Positions 1 to 7,502 are shown, numbered from the stretch's first letter. The stretch is DNA of 16,773 nucleotides from JAAKFL01 sp964629645 (GCA_964629645.1 CAZVSU010000058.1:1-16773); one strand, 5' to 3'. Translations and numbers: made by a program. The notes: generated by a model not told the origin, from the sequence alone.

Positions 1-1713
1 CAGGTCAAATCCTTAGTCGACAAAGGTGCGTTCACGCTCGATGTTGTGCGGATCGACCGCTCTCCTCTCATCGGGGAAGAGTATTTTCTGACGAAGCCCA
101 AAAGGCTCAGTGACGAACAGAAGGCGGCTTTTGAGAAGGTAACTGCCTCTTTAGGGCAATTTGACGTTCATGTGATCCACGGCATCACGGGAAGCGGAAA
201 GACAGAAATTTATATTCAAGCAATCGACCGGGTCCTTTCCATGGGCAAGGGAGCGGTCATGATGGTGCCGGAAATTTCTTTGACAGCTCAGATGATTGAA
301 CGATTCCGCAGCCGCTTCGACAAGGGAGTCGCTATTTTGCACTACCGCTTAAGCCAGGGGGAAAGGCTCGACGAGTGGAAGCGCGTGCAGCGCGGCGAGG
401 CGAAGATTGTCGTCGGTCCCCGCTCGGCAGTCTTCAGTCCTGTGCAAGACCTCGGGCTGATCATTGTCGACGAAGAGCACGAAGGGACCTATAAGCAATC
501 GGAAGAGCCTCCTTACTACCAAGCGCGCGATGTCGCTGTCATGCGCGGCAAAATCGTGGGCTGCCCTGTCATTTTGGGATCGGCGACACCGAGTCTTGAG
601 AGCATGAGAAATGCAAAAAGAGGGAAATACATTTTAAGCGTTCTTAAAAGCCGCGCCGATTCCGCCTCTTTGCCCAAAGTGCAGATTGTGGACATGCTGC
701 GGGAATATGAAAAAGCAAAAGGGCCCACGATTTTTTCCGATGCCCTCCTCAGCGGCATACAAAAGCGATACGAAAAAGGGGAGCAGTCGCTTCTTTTCCT
801 CAACCGGCGCGGCTACCACACCTCGATGATCTGCCCTGGGTGCCAAGAGTCTCTCAAATGTCCCCATTGCGATGTAGCGATGACCTACCACAGGGGAAAG
901 CAAATGTTAAAGTGCCACCTCTGCTCAAAAGATGCCGATGTCCCTAAATATTGCGCAAAATGCGGGGAAAAAGAGCTCTTGAAATTTAGGGGGGTGGGCA
1001 CAGAACAGGTCGAAAGAGCGCTCCATGCCATTTTCCCTGAAATAAGAACCATCCGTTTAGATGCCGATACCACACGCCACAAAGGGAGCCACCAAAAATT
1101 GCTCAGAGAATTTGGATCGGGAAAAGCCGATGTCCTCATCGGCACGCAGATGGTGGCCAAAGGCCTCCATTTTCCGGGGCTCACACTGGTGGGGGTTCTG
1201 AATTCAGACGGCGCCCTCAATATTCCCGATTTTCGGGCCTCGGAAAATGTGTTCCAGCTGATCACGCAAGTGGCCGGACGATCGGGGCGGGGCGTTTCCA
1301 AAGGAGAGGTCATCATACAGACAACAATGCCGGACAATCCCACGATTCGGCAGGCTGCTCAGCAAGATTACGATCAATTTTATGACGAGGAGATTCAGGT
1401 GAGGGAGCTTTTTGACTATCCTCCTTTCACTCATATCGCAAAAATTCAAGTATCGGGCCCGAATGAGCAAAACGTTTTTGAGACAGCCTGCCACATTCGC
1501 TCCGACGTCATCGCTCACCTCTCTCAAGATATCGAGATTCTTCCTGTTGTGCCGTCGGGATATAAAAAAATTAAAGACCGCTATCGCTTTCAATTTATCG
1601 TGAAGGGGAAGAATTTAAAACAGCTGACTTCTTTTTTTCACGATTATTCACAAAAAACTTGCAATCGAACGAGAGTTAATTTAGACATCGATACAAGCTC
1701 GACTTTTTTTTAA
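1..1713 (+). CDS. priA: Primosomal protein N' (replication restart helicase PriA), 5' end cut by window edge
   Basis: PriA is a 3'-to-5' superfamily 2 DNA helicase that recognises abandoned replication forks and reloads the replisome in the cytoplasm. The reading frame is open from base 1, so the gene starts outside the window. The 570 residues present are about three quarters of a usual PriA (roughly 730 residues), and the missing part is the N-terminal fork-binding domain. Seen here: the Walker A motif GITGSGKT at 181-204, the DEEH Walker B box at 469-480, the GSATPSLES motif near 577-603, a cysteine-rich zinc cluster from about 832 to 966 with paired CxxC motifs, and the helicase motif VAGRSGRG near 1270-1293. 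A GTG at 46 is internal to the protein and is not the real start. The gene ends in a run of eight T. The next gene follows after 50 bases on the same strand. Identity is secure. Confidence 0.96.
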   Translation, partial: QVKSLVDKGAFTLDVVRIDRSPLIGEEYFLTKPKRLSDEQKAAFEKVTASLGQFDVHVIHGITGSGKTEIYIQAIDRVLSMGKGAVMMVPEISLTAQMIERFRSRFDKGVAILHYRLSQGERLDEWKRVQRGEAKIVVGPRSAVFSPVQDLGLIIVDEEHEGTYKQSEEPPYYQARDVAVMRGKIVGCPVILGSATPSLESMRNAKRGKYILSVLKSRADSASLPKVQIVDMLREYEKAKGPTIFSDALLSGIQKRYEKGEQSLLFLNRRGYHTSMICPGCQESLKCPHCDVAMTYHRGKQMLKCHLCSKDADVPKYCAKCGEKELLKFRGVGTEQVERALHAIFPEIRTIRLDADTTRHKGSHQKLLREFGSGKADVLIGTQMVAKGLHFPGLTLVGVLNSDGALNIPDFRASENVFQLITQVAGRSGRGVSKGEVIIQTTMPDNPTIRQAAQQDYDQFYDEEIQVRELFDYPPFTHIAKIQVSGPNEQNVFETACHIRSDVIAHLSQDIEILPVVPSGYKKIKDRYRFQFIVKGKNLKQLTSFFHDYSQKTCNRTRVNLDIDTSSTFF

Positions 1714-1722
1714 TTCTTTTCG

Positions 1723-1756
1723 TAATATACTGTTTAAGATTCATCACAAAAAGGAG
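1723..1756 (+). promoter_or_regulatory. Possible -10 box and strong ribosome binding site before the tyrosine phosphatase gene
   Basis: The 50-base gap after priA holds TAATAT at 1723-1728, a partial match to a -10 box, but no good -35 box at the right distance. AAGGAG at 1751-1756 lies 7 bases before a TTG codon at 1764. This ribosome binding site is what decides the TTG start of the next gene. The promoter is weakly supported; the binding site is clear. Confidence 0.45.
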
Positions 1757-1763
1757 ACCTATT

Positions 1764-2927
1764 TTGGACTGCTCACCCTCTTCTCACCCTCTCACACTAC
1801 CCTGGGAGTGCTTGACTCACGAAATCAACGATTTTGATGAACTCAATGATTTTTCCTATAAAATGAATGAGATACGCGATCAAATTGATGCGTATCTTTG
1901 TCAGACGACCGATGTCGATGAACCCACGTTCTTCGAAACGATCCAAAGAGTCGTGACAATAGGCGACCAAAGACTGGCTCAAAGCTTTCCCCCCTCTGGC
2001 GATGAGGAATTTACAATTGAGGATGTCAAAGAGTTCATCGCTTACAACACGAACTACCTAAGAGACTATTTGCCTTTGACAGATCAAGCGCTCAGCGAGA
2101 TTTATTGGGCGATTCCAGAAGATTTAAACAAAAAAATCCCTGCTTTTCCGAATCGAAAGCCGTCCGAAATGGTCGATGCGCAGATGACAGCCCCTTACAA
2201 CAGGTATGAAGACATCCGTCCCTACAAGTTCAATCAAGTCAAGCTGAGCTCAAATGAGTATATCGAAATGAGCGATATGAAAATTGATGGGAAGCGGTAT
2301 CTCGTAGGGTCGGCGCCGACTCGCTTTACGGCCCCGAGATGGTGGCAGGCGATACTCGAACATAAGGTCAAACTCATCGTCATGACGACCAATATGAACG
2401 AGTCCAGCCGAGAAAAGTGCACCAACTATTTTACCTCTGCAAGTAAAGTGAACCAATGCTTCTCGCTAGTCTCGGGCTGGGAGTGTGAGTCGGTCCGCAC
2501 TCAGCAGAATGGTCAAGAAGGGAAAGAAGCAATTTTTTCCCGCATCATCCGTTTGACAGGACCGAAGGGTGTCAAAAGAAAAATTGTTCACCTTCAGTAC
2601 CTCAACTGGCCCGACCATGGCATTGCAAGTCCGGGCCTTTTCTTAAAATTCCAAGACCTGATTGCGGCGAAAGAAAAAACCATGAACACATCAGAACACC
2701 CGCCTCTTTTTCATTGTTCGGCAGGGTGCGGACGCACCGGGACGACTCTTGCCGCGCACCTTCTGATCCGAAAACTGGAACGAGGCGAACCGATTAGCAT
2801 TGACCTGATGATCGCAAGGCTGAGGTCGCAAAGGCCCCATATGGTCCAATCTGGAGGCCAGTATCAAATGATTGCTGAGGCTGTCTGCCTCCTTCAAGAT
2901 GGGAAAAAGGACAGGCATGTTGAATAA
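1764..2927 (+). CDS. Classical (eukaryote-type) protein tyrosine phosphatase
   Basis: The C-terminal 240 residues of this 387-residue protein form a classical PTP domain, which removes phosphate from phosphotyrosine through a cysteinyl-phosphate intermediate. Visible landmarks are the substrate-recognition motif NRYEDIRPY (near residue 146), a conserved ExxRxKC stretch near residues 213-218, the WPD loop at 282-284 (general acid Asp284), the P-loop HCSAGCGRTG with nucleophile Cys318 and Arg324 (DNA 2712-2738), and the Q-loop QSGGQYQMI near the end. All catalytic residues are intact. The N-terminal 140 residues are acidic and unmatched, and could carry a secretion or chaperone-binding signal. 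Classical PTPs are uncommon in bacteria and are best known as injected effectors such as YopH and SptP. A host-directed effector role is therefore plausible but is inference. No signal peptide or membrane segment is seen. The start is TTG, set by a strong ribosome binding site. Confidence 0.88.
   Translation: MDCSPSSHPLTLPWECLTHEINDFDELNDFSYKMNEIRDQIDAYLCQTTDVDEPTFFETIQRVVTIGDQRLAQSFPPSGDEEFTIEDVKEFIAYNTNYLRDYLPLTDQALSEIYWAIPEDLNKKIPAFPNRKPSEMVDAQMTAPYNRYEDIRPYKFNQVKLSSNEYIEMSDMKIDGKRYLVGSAPTRFTAPRWWQAILEHKVKLIVMTTNMNESSREKCTNYFTSASKVNQCFSLVSGWECESVRTQQNGQEGKEAIFSRIIRLTGPKGVKRKIVHLQYLNWPDHGIASPGLFLKFQDLIAAKEKTMNTSEHPPLFHCSAGCGRTGTTLAAHLLIRKLERGEPISIDLMIARLRSQRPHMVQSGGQYQMIAEAVCLLQDGKKDRHVE
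2906..2911 (+). promoter_or_regulatory. Ribosome binding site inside the phosphatase gene that sets the next start
   Basis: AAAGGA lies 5 bases before the ATG at 2917, inside the last codons of the phosphatase gene. It favours this ATG over an in-frame upstream ATG at 2872, which has no such site and would give a 45-base longer overlap. Confidence 0.6.
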
Positions 2928-3330
2928 GGAAAAATTCGATCGCGTCAGGAAGCTCAATTATCCACCCGGCGAATATTTGATCACCGGAAGCGGACTGCTC
3001 GGAATTCTGGGTTTGCGGGAGATTGGAGATATCGACCTGCTCGTCAGTCCCGATCTTTGGACAGAGCTCGCAGACCGTCATGGGGTCACCCATAAAGACG
3101 GGATCGTTAAAATTGTCCTTGAAGATGAAGGGATTGAGATTTTGAGCGAACCGTCGTTTCCTGACGACTCTCAAACAGCCGTCGAAAAAAGACTTCGTGA
3201 AGCTGAGGAGCATTCGGGACTTCCTTTCGAATCCTTTGACAACACGATAAAATTCAAAAAAATGATGGGACGGGAAAAAGACCTCAAAGATATTGAGTTC
3301 CTTCAAGGGTGGAAAGAGGGTCAAAGTTGA
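2917..3330 (+). CDS. Small protein with minimal nucleotidyltransferase-like signature
   Basis: This 137-residue protein is not assigned to a named family. Residues 23-43 read as a nucleotidyltransferase active-site pattern: a Gly-Ser turn (GSG at 24-26) followed 12 residues later by DID (38-40) in a hydrophobic strand, the usual place for metal-binding aspartates of the polymerase beta superfamily. The C-terminal GREKDLKDIEFL resembles the end of small substrate-binding NTase-like proteins such as those related to AbiEii or LinA types. A third acidic residue could be Glu74 in GIEIL. The gene overlaps the phosphatase gene by 11 bases, so it is probably translated from the same mRNA. Its 3' end overlaps the 3' end of pyrF, on the other strand, by 10 bases. 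The substrate is unknown, and it may be a degenerate, non-catalytic member. Existence of the gene is well supported; function is tentative. Confidence 0.72.
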   Translation: MLNKEKFDRVRKLNYPPGEYLITGSGLLGILGLREIGDIDLLVSPDLWTELADRHGVTHKDGIVKIVLEDEGIEILSEPSFPDDSQTAVEKRLREAEEHSGLPFESFDNTIKFKKMMGREKDLKDIEFLQGWKEGQS

Positions 3331-4046
3331 GTCGCGTCGCGGTAACGAATAGCTTCAGCTCTTGGGTCGTGGCTTTCCGTGATGCCGCGACCGACAATGA
3401 TGATATCGACCCCTCGCTTTCCCAGCGCTTCTTCAGGGGTCACGTAGCGTTGTCCTAAGCCATCCCCTTTTAGCGCCATTTTAACGCCAGGCATCATGTG
3501 GATCATATTGGGATCTTCAGTGAGCCTTTCCGTACAAATAAATCCCATCACAAAATCGGGGTAGCGCCTCGCCCACTCAACTGCTTTTTTTGTGGTGTCC
3601 CCAGCGGCGAGTGTCTCCGATGAGCTCATTTGCGCGAGGAGGAGAAGCCCATTTCCCTTTGGGACGCCGACCGACGCGAGCCCCTCAATAATACCGGGTC
3701 CGGGAACGCAGTGGGCATTGGTGATCGTCGCCCAGTCGGCAATTTTGTAAAGGCCCCCTTGATACTGTCTTTTGACGGTATTGCCGATATCGGCAAATTT
3801 TCGATCTTCAAAGATCAAAAATTGATGTTTTCGGGCAAGGGACTGCAGCTCACTGACAAAAGAGAGCGTAAAGTCTTCGATGATATCGACATGGGTTTTA
3901 AACACTGTGATGTAAGGACCGATAAGGTCGGCAAGTTCAAGAATCTTTTTGCTTTTTGTTAAATCGGCAGCAATGGATAAGCGGCTCTTTTTTTCAACGA
4001 TCAGATCTTTTAACTGTTTCGCCACCGGATGGCAAAGCTCACTCAT
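3321..4046 (-). CDS. pyrF: Orotidine 5'-phosphate decarboxylase, eukaryotic UMP-synthase type
   Basis: PyrF decarboxylates OMP to UMP, the last step of de novo synthesis. The 241-residue protein carries the catalytic Lys-Asp-Lys-Asp set: Lys50 in VFKTHVD, then Asp81, Lys83 and Asp86 in FEDRKFADIGNT. Phosphate-binding loops are visible as PGVKMALKGDGLGQRY and DIIIVGRGI. These motifs, the LSIAADLT start and the NAHCVPGPG segment match the C-terminal domain of eukaryotic UMP synthase much better than the common bacterial PyrF pattern. The ATG at 4046 overlaps the end of pyrE by 8 bases (ATGAGTGA), which points to coupled translation; only a weak G-rich stretch lies upstream. It is the last gene of the operon, its 3' end overlaps a gene on the other strand, and I see no terminator. 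Identity is secure; the eukaryotic affinity rests on remembered human UMPS sequence. Confidence 0.95.
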   Translation of the reverse strand: MSELCHPVAKQLKDLIVEKKSRLSIAADLTKSKKILELADLIGPYITVFKTHVDIIEDFTLSFVSELQSLARKHQFLIFEDRKFADIGNTVKRQYQGGLYKIADWATITNAHCVPGPGIIEGLASVGVPKGNGLLLLAQMSSSETLAAGDTTKKAVEWARRYPDFVMGFICTERLTEDPNMIHMMPGVKMALKGDGLGQRYVTPEEALGKRGVDIIIVGRGITESHDPRAEAIRYRDATQL

Positions 4047-4710
4047 TGACCCCCACCCGATTTGTTTTCATGAAGTCTAAAACATCTTGGACTTGATCCG
4101 CGGAAACTCTCCCTGCATCTTGAAGAACGCTCAAAACTTGGGACAACCGAAAGGCCGAGTGCACCTGGTACCCTTGCTTTTCAAGTCTCTCTTTTCCCCC
4201 TTGCTCTCTGTCGAGAAGGCACACAATATCGGTGACGACAAGAGAGCCTTCCTTTAAGGGAGTGATGGTCTCTAAAAGACTGGCTCCGGAAGTGATCAGA
4301 TCTTCCACGACAAGACAGTGTTGCCCGGCAAAATACTCCCCTTCCAACCTGTTTTTATTGCCATACTCTTTCCTTTGCTTACGGACGGCGATCATCGGAT
4401 ATTGGTGTCTGATGGCAAGACATGAGGCAAAGACAAGGGCAGTCAAAGGGACACCGCAGATAAGATCAAAATTGATCGGATCAATTTTCTTGGCCAAAAG
4501 ATCGGTCAGCTGGGCCAAGACCTTGGGAAATGTGAAGGATTTGCGCAAATCGAGATAAATCGGTGAGACCAGCCCGCTCTTTAACTCAAACGATCCAAAC
4601 TGTATCGCTCCAATATCGGACAAAGTGACAATAAAATCGTCGGGATGCGTTTCTTCGGACATATTGAACGCCACATTATGATAGCGGTCGATCAGGTAAT
4701 CATGCGACAT
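4039..4710 (-). CDS. pyrE: Orotate phosphoribosyltransferase, eukaryotic UMP-synthase type
   Basis: PyrE joins orotate and PRPP to make OMP. In the 223-residue protein the orotate and loop region reads FELKSGLVSPIYLDLR (residues 41-56), the catalytic loop is VRKQRKEYGNKN (109-120), and the PRPP-binding motif is HCLVVEDLITSGAS (131-144) with the acidic pair Glu136-Asp137. VTDIVCLLDREQGGKERL is close to the matching part of human UMPS. The ATG at 4710 overlaps the end of pyrD by 11 bases and has GGGAG 7 bases upstream (4718-4722). A second ATG at 4662 would give 207 residues and is possible, because the first 16 residues are not conserved family sequence. Together with pyrF it mirrors the two domains of UMPS in the same order, but as separate chains in different frames. 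Confidence 0.95.
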   Translation of the reverse strand: MSHDYLIDRYHNVAFNMSEETHPDDFIVTLSDIGAIQFGSFELKSGLVSPIYLDLRKSFTFPKVLAQLTDLLAKKIDPINFDLICGVPLTALVFASCLAIRHQYPMIAVRKQRKEYGNKNRLEGEYFAGQHCLVVEDLITSGASLLETITPLKEGSLVVTDIVCLLDREQGGKERLEKQGYQVHSAFRLSQVLSVLQDAGRVSADQVQDVLDFMKTNRVGVNE

Positions 4711-5800
4711 GGCCTTTCTCCCTCGTTTGATGCCATTTATGAGCTAAGAACGGGTCCCACATCATTCCTGTTGCCGTTAGGGCTGCACAGGCTCCAGCGT
4801 TTAAAAATTCGTCGAAATGATGCGGTTCGGTGATCCCCCCGCAGCCGATCACTTCCAGTCCAAGCCTCTCTTTCACAATAACTTGATGGGCTTGCCGAAC
4901 AAAGTCAAGCGCCAGCGGACGTATAGGACTTCCGCAGACGCCGCTATGGAGCCGATTTTCTCCAAGGGCAGGGGCATTTGTATCCGTCATCACCTTCATC
5001 GGCACTGTGTTGATCCCGCAAATCCCCCGCACACCTGCTTTTGCCAAACTGTTTAGGACCTCGTCCAATTCGAGCGGTGACATAAAAAGGCCCATCTTAA
5101 TCACGACAGGAAGAGGCGAGACTGCCTGCACGATCGCTTTTGCCACTTGATAAGAGAGGTCGGCATCTTGATAAAGCGTTCCCCCGGAAGAGACGTTGGG
5201 GCATGAAAAATTCGCTTCGATAATAGGCGCTCCCGCCTCTTTTGCAAGGAGAGCGGCCCTCACAAAATCATCTGTCATCTCTTGACAGCTTGCACCGGTA
5301 CCGAAGACCGAAACAATCAAAACCTGCCCCTCTTCGAGAGCATGGGCGGCAAGATGAATGTCCATTTGAAGGTAATCTTCGCTCCGAGATGGATTGCCGA
5401 AAGAGTTCGTGATCGCAAGTTTTTCTGTCGTCATCGGCTCTTCGGGAAGGGGGGTCACGACGCCTCCCATTCTCTGCCGAGACAAATCCCCTTTCGTATC
5501 GACAAAAATGACATTGGGCAAAGGGTGGGCAGGGTGCTCAGTGCAGCGGATTGTTTTATAGGTCACGATGTCGAATCCGAGGCGCGCCGCCAGCGTCGTC
5601 CATTTCGAGTTGAGGAGAGGGCCCGCCGGCACGCCGAGGGGCGATGCTACTTTGTGGCCACAACAATCCATCCATTTATCTTCGGGCGGAAAGCCCCTTT
5701 TCGGGACAGGCTGATCGAAAAAGGGGCCCTCGTCGGCATTTTCGAGATAGGTCTTGTTGATGTCGTAAATGGGTTGAAACCCACTTAAGGTTTTTGACAT
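4700..5800 (-). CDS. pyrD: Dihydroorotate dehydrogenase, cysteine-base (class 1-like) type
   Basis: PyrD oxidises dihydroorotate to orotate with an FMN cofactor. The 366-residue protein has the barrel signatures SPLGVPAGPLLNSK near residues 53-66, a YKTI strand near 81-84, NFSCPN at 197-202 and the FMN-phosphate loops IGCGGI (318-323) and ATGMMWD (343-349). The base in NFSCPN is Cys200, as in class 1 enzymes such as the Lactococcus NLSCPN, whereas membrane-bound class 2 enzymes have Ser. No N-terminal membrane helix is present, which also fits a soluble class 1 enzyme. It is, however, about 50 residues longer than ordinary class 1A proteins, with extra sequence around residues 100-140, and no pyrK (the electron-transfer subunit of class 1B) is in the operon. 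The electron acceptor is therefore unclear. GAGG at 5808-5811 lies 7 bases before the ATG, which overlaps pyrC by 16 bases. Confidence 0.92.
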   Translation of the reverse strand: MSKTLSGFQPIYDINKTYLENADEGPFFDQPVPKRGFPPEDKWMDCCGHKVASPLGVPAGPLLNSKWTTLAARLGFDIVTYKTIRCTEHPAHPLPNVIFVDTKGDLSRQRMGGVVTPLPEEPMTTEKLAITNSFGNPSRSEDYLQMDIHLAAHALEEGQVLIVSVFGTGASCQEMTDDFVRAALLAKEAGAPIIEANFSCPNVSSGGTLYQDADLSYQVAKAIVQAVSPLPVVIKMGLFMSPLELDEVLNSLAKAGVRGICGINTVPMKVMTDTNAPALGENRLHSGVCGSPIRPLALDFVRQAHQVIVKERLGLEVIGCGGITEPHHFDEFLNAGACAALTATGMMWDPFLAHKWHQTREKGHVA

Positions 5801-7029
5801 GTCACCGCCTCAATTTCGTACACCTGCCCCTTCAATATTGTGCAGACAGGCCACCCTTTCAGCCTCATTCCATGATAAGGAGACCACTGACATTTTGTTT
5901 TGAGCTTTCCGTCGTCGACAGCTTTTTCTAAGTTCAGATCAACCAAAACGACATCGCGATGACTCGGCAGACGGAAGATTTTTTCAATATTCGATCGTGT
6001 CAGGCGAACGATTTGTTGCAGCGTCAGCTTTCCTTCTGCATGGGCATTCAGCAGTAAAGGAAGGCACTGCTCAATACTTGGGACCCCCGAGGGAGCTTTT
6101 CCATATTCTTGCTCTTTTTCGGCCAATGTATGGGGAGCATGGTCGGTTCCGATAAAATCAATGGTTTCATCCTGAATGCCTTCCCAGAGGGCTCGGACAT
6201 GCTCGGAACTCCTTAAGGGTGGATTCATCTGAGCTTTCGTTCCGAGCTTAGAGTAGTAAGAATCGTCCAAAAAAAGGTGATGCGGAGTGACTTCAGCATA
6301 AACCGGCAACCCTTTTTCTTTTGCCTTGCGAACGCAAGCCACTTCTTCGCCGGTTGACATATGCAGGATGCAAAGGCGCGTTCCATATTTTTCCGACAAG
6401 GCGATCGCTCTTTGCGTGGCCAGAAGGGCTGCTTCGGGCGTTCTGATTTTTGAATGCGATGCAGGATCTGCCTTATACCCCAACTTTTCGCGGTTGTTTC
6501 GTATCACCTCTTCATCTTCGGCGTGAACAGAAATCATAAGGTCATGTTCAGCTGCCAAGGCAAAGACGCGCTCCAAATCGCTTTGCTGATCGAGCAAAAG
6601 CGTTCCTGTACTCGAGCCCATAAATACTTTAATGCCAGCCACCAGCTCTTTGACTTTAGGGATTTCGTTCAAATAGTTGCGATCAGCGCCAAAGTAAAAA
6701 TAGTGGCGAAGGGGGATATCGACACTTCTCAACTTTTTCGTGACCAACTCCTGTTTTTGGGTGAGCGCCTCTGCCGTCACACACGGCGGCTCGTTATTGG
6801 GCATATCGATCACTGTGGTATAACCGCCGGCGATAGCCGCCTGCGCAGCTGTTCCCCAGTCTTCTTTCGCTTCGTGCCCGGGCTGGCGGAAATGAACGTG
6901 AGAATCGATTAAAGCGGGCAAGCACGTCAGCCCTTTCCCGTCAATGACCAGACTATGCGGCCCTTCAATCTCGATGTCGGTCACCTTTCCATCGATATTT
7001 TGCGCTCTTTTGATCACTACTTTGCCCAT
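5785..7029 (-). CDS. pyrC: Dihydroorotase
   Basis: PyrC cyclises carbamoyl aspartate to dihydroorotate. It is an amidohydrolase of 414 residues, the normal length for the long (type I) dihydroorotases. Metal ligands are visible in order: His44 and His46 in DSHVHFRQPG, Lys134 in GIKVFMGSS as probable carbamylated bridging lysine, His169 in SVHAED, His223 in ILHMST and Asp296 in GTDHAPHT. All are intact. Many bacterial type I enzymes have Asp at the lysine position; Lys is what human CAD uses. The MNPPLR substrate loop is at 268-273. AGAGG at 7035-7039 lies 5 bases before the ATG and overlaps the pyrI stop, leaving an 8-base gap between the genes. The 3' end overlaps pyrD by 16 bases. Confidence 0.95.
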   Translation of the reverse strand: MGKVVIKRAQNIDGKVTDIEIEGPHSLVIDGKGLTCLPALIDSHVHFRQPGHEAKEDWGTAAQAAIAGGYTTVIDMPNNEPPCVTAEALTQKQELVTKKLRSVDIPLRHYFYFGADRNYLNEIPKVKELVAGIKVFMGSSTGTLLLDQQSDLERVFALAAEHDLMISVHAEDEEVIRNNREKLGYKADPASHSKIRTPEAALLATQRAIALSEKYGTRLCILHMSTGEEVACVRKAKEKGLPVYAEVTPHHLFLDDSYYSKLGTKAQMNPPLRSSEHVRALWEGIQDETIDFIGTDHAPHTLAEKEQEYGKAPSGVPSIEQCLPLLLNAHAEGKLTLQQIVRLTRSNIEKIFRLPSHRDVVLVDLNLEKAVDDGKLKTKCQWSPYHGMRLKGWPVCTILKGQVYEIEAVTCQKP

Positions 7030-7037
7030 TTACACCT

Positions 7038-7502
7038 CTATTCGTGACTATCGTTTTGTGAAAAGGATCTGCCGCAATAGGCGCAAGAAAGCATCGCCTG
7101 CCTGCCTCCCTTTTCAATCAAGACTCTTCGATTTGTTTTTTCGTGATTGGTGATGCAGTGCGGATTGGGACAGACCACAACATGATCGATTGATTCGGGG
7201 AGAGGAACTTGATATTTGTGGACGACCGCGGAATTTCGAATGATCACAACGGTTGTTGACGGGGCAAAAATTGCAAGCCGCGAAGCTTCGCCCCTTTCGA
7301 TCTCCCTCCCCTCAATTTTAATCAAATCTTTCTTCCCCAATGTTTTGCTGGGAAGGTTGCACCCGACTAAACTCCGGTTTTTGTGCTTTTCCAATTGCAA
7401 AAGTAAAAAGAGGCGCCACCCCTTCCCTGCAGGTATGTGATCGAGGACCGACCCGTTTTCGATCAAGCTGATGGTGGCGGAATCATCGAGTGTTATGCTC
7501 AT
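7038..7502 (-). CDS. pyrI: Aspartate carbamoyltransferase regulatory chain
   Basis: PyrI carries no activity itself; it binds nucleotides (CTP, UTP, ATP in the E. coli enzyme) and holds the catalytic trimers together, giving end-product control of the pathway. Counting from the ATG at 7502 the protein has 154 residues, matching the 153 of E. coli. The allosteric domain shows SVLDHIPAGKGWR (18-30) and the nucleotide-site segment LPSKTLGKKDLIKIE (50-64). The zinc domain has Cys111, Cys116, Cys140 and Cys143 in CPNPHC and CAYC, all four ligands present. The ATG overlaps the pyrB stop by 4 bases (ATGA) and has TGGAG 7 bases upstream. An in-frame GTG at 7520 would add six residues and place this binding site after the start, so I reject it. 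PyrI is absent from eukaryotes, so it sets this operon apart from a simple CAD-like set. Confidence 0.95.
   Translation of the reverse strand: MSITLDDSATISLIENGSVLDHIPAGKGWRLFLLLQLEKHKNRSLVGCNLPSKTLGKKDLIKIEGREIERGEASRLAIFAPSTTVVIIRNSAVVHKYQVPLPESIDHVVVCPNPHCITNHEKTNRRVLIEKGGRQAMLSCAYCGRSFSQNDSHE

Noticed and set aside
885..1343. Minus-strand open frame of 152 codons inside priA
   Set aside because: It lies fully opposite conserved helicase motifs, has no recognisable domain and low-complexity-like composition; it is a shadow.
1704..1711. Run of eight T at the end of priA as an intrinsic terminator
   Set aside because: No stable hairpin stem is visible just before the run; only a short ATCGAT palindrome is present.
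46..1713. PriA read as a gene starting at GTG 46
   Set aside because: The frame is open back to base 1 and the protein lacks its N-terminal domain from 46 onwards; the gene is cut by the window edge, not short or broken.
4039..4046. Sequencing frameshift splitting a single fused UMP synthase gene
   Set aside because: Both frames are intact to clean ATG and TGA signals that overlap as in the other junctions of the operon, so two genes are the simpler reading; the point stays open in the findings.
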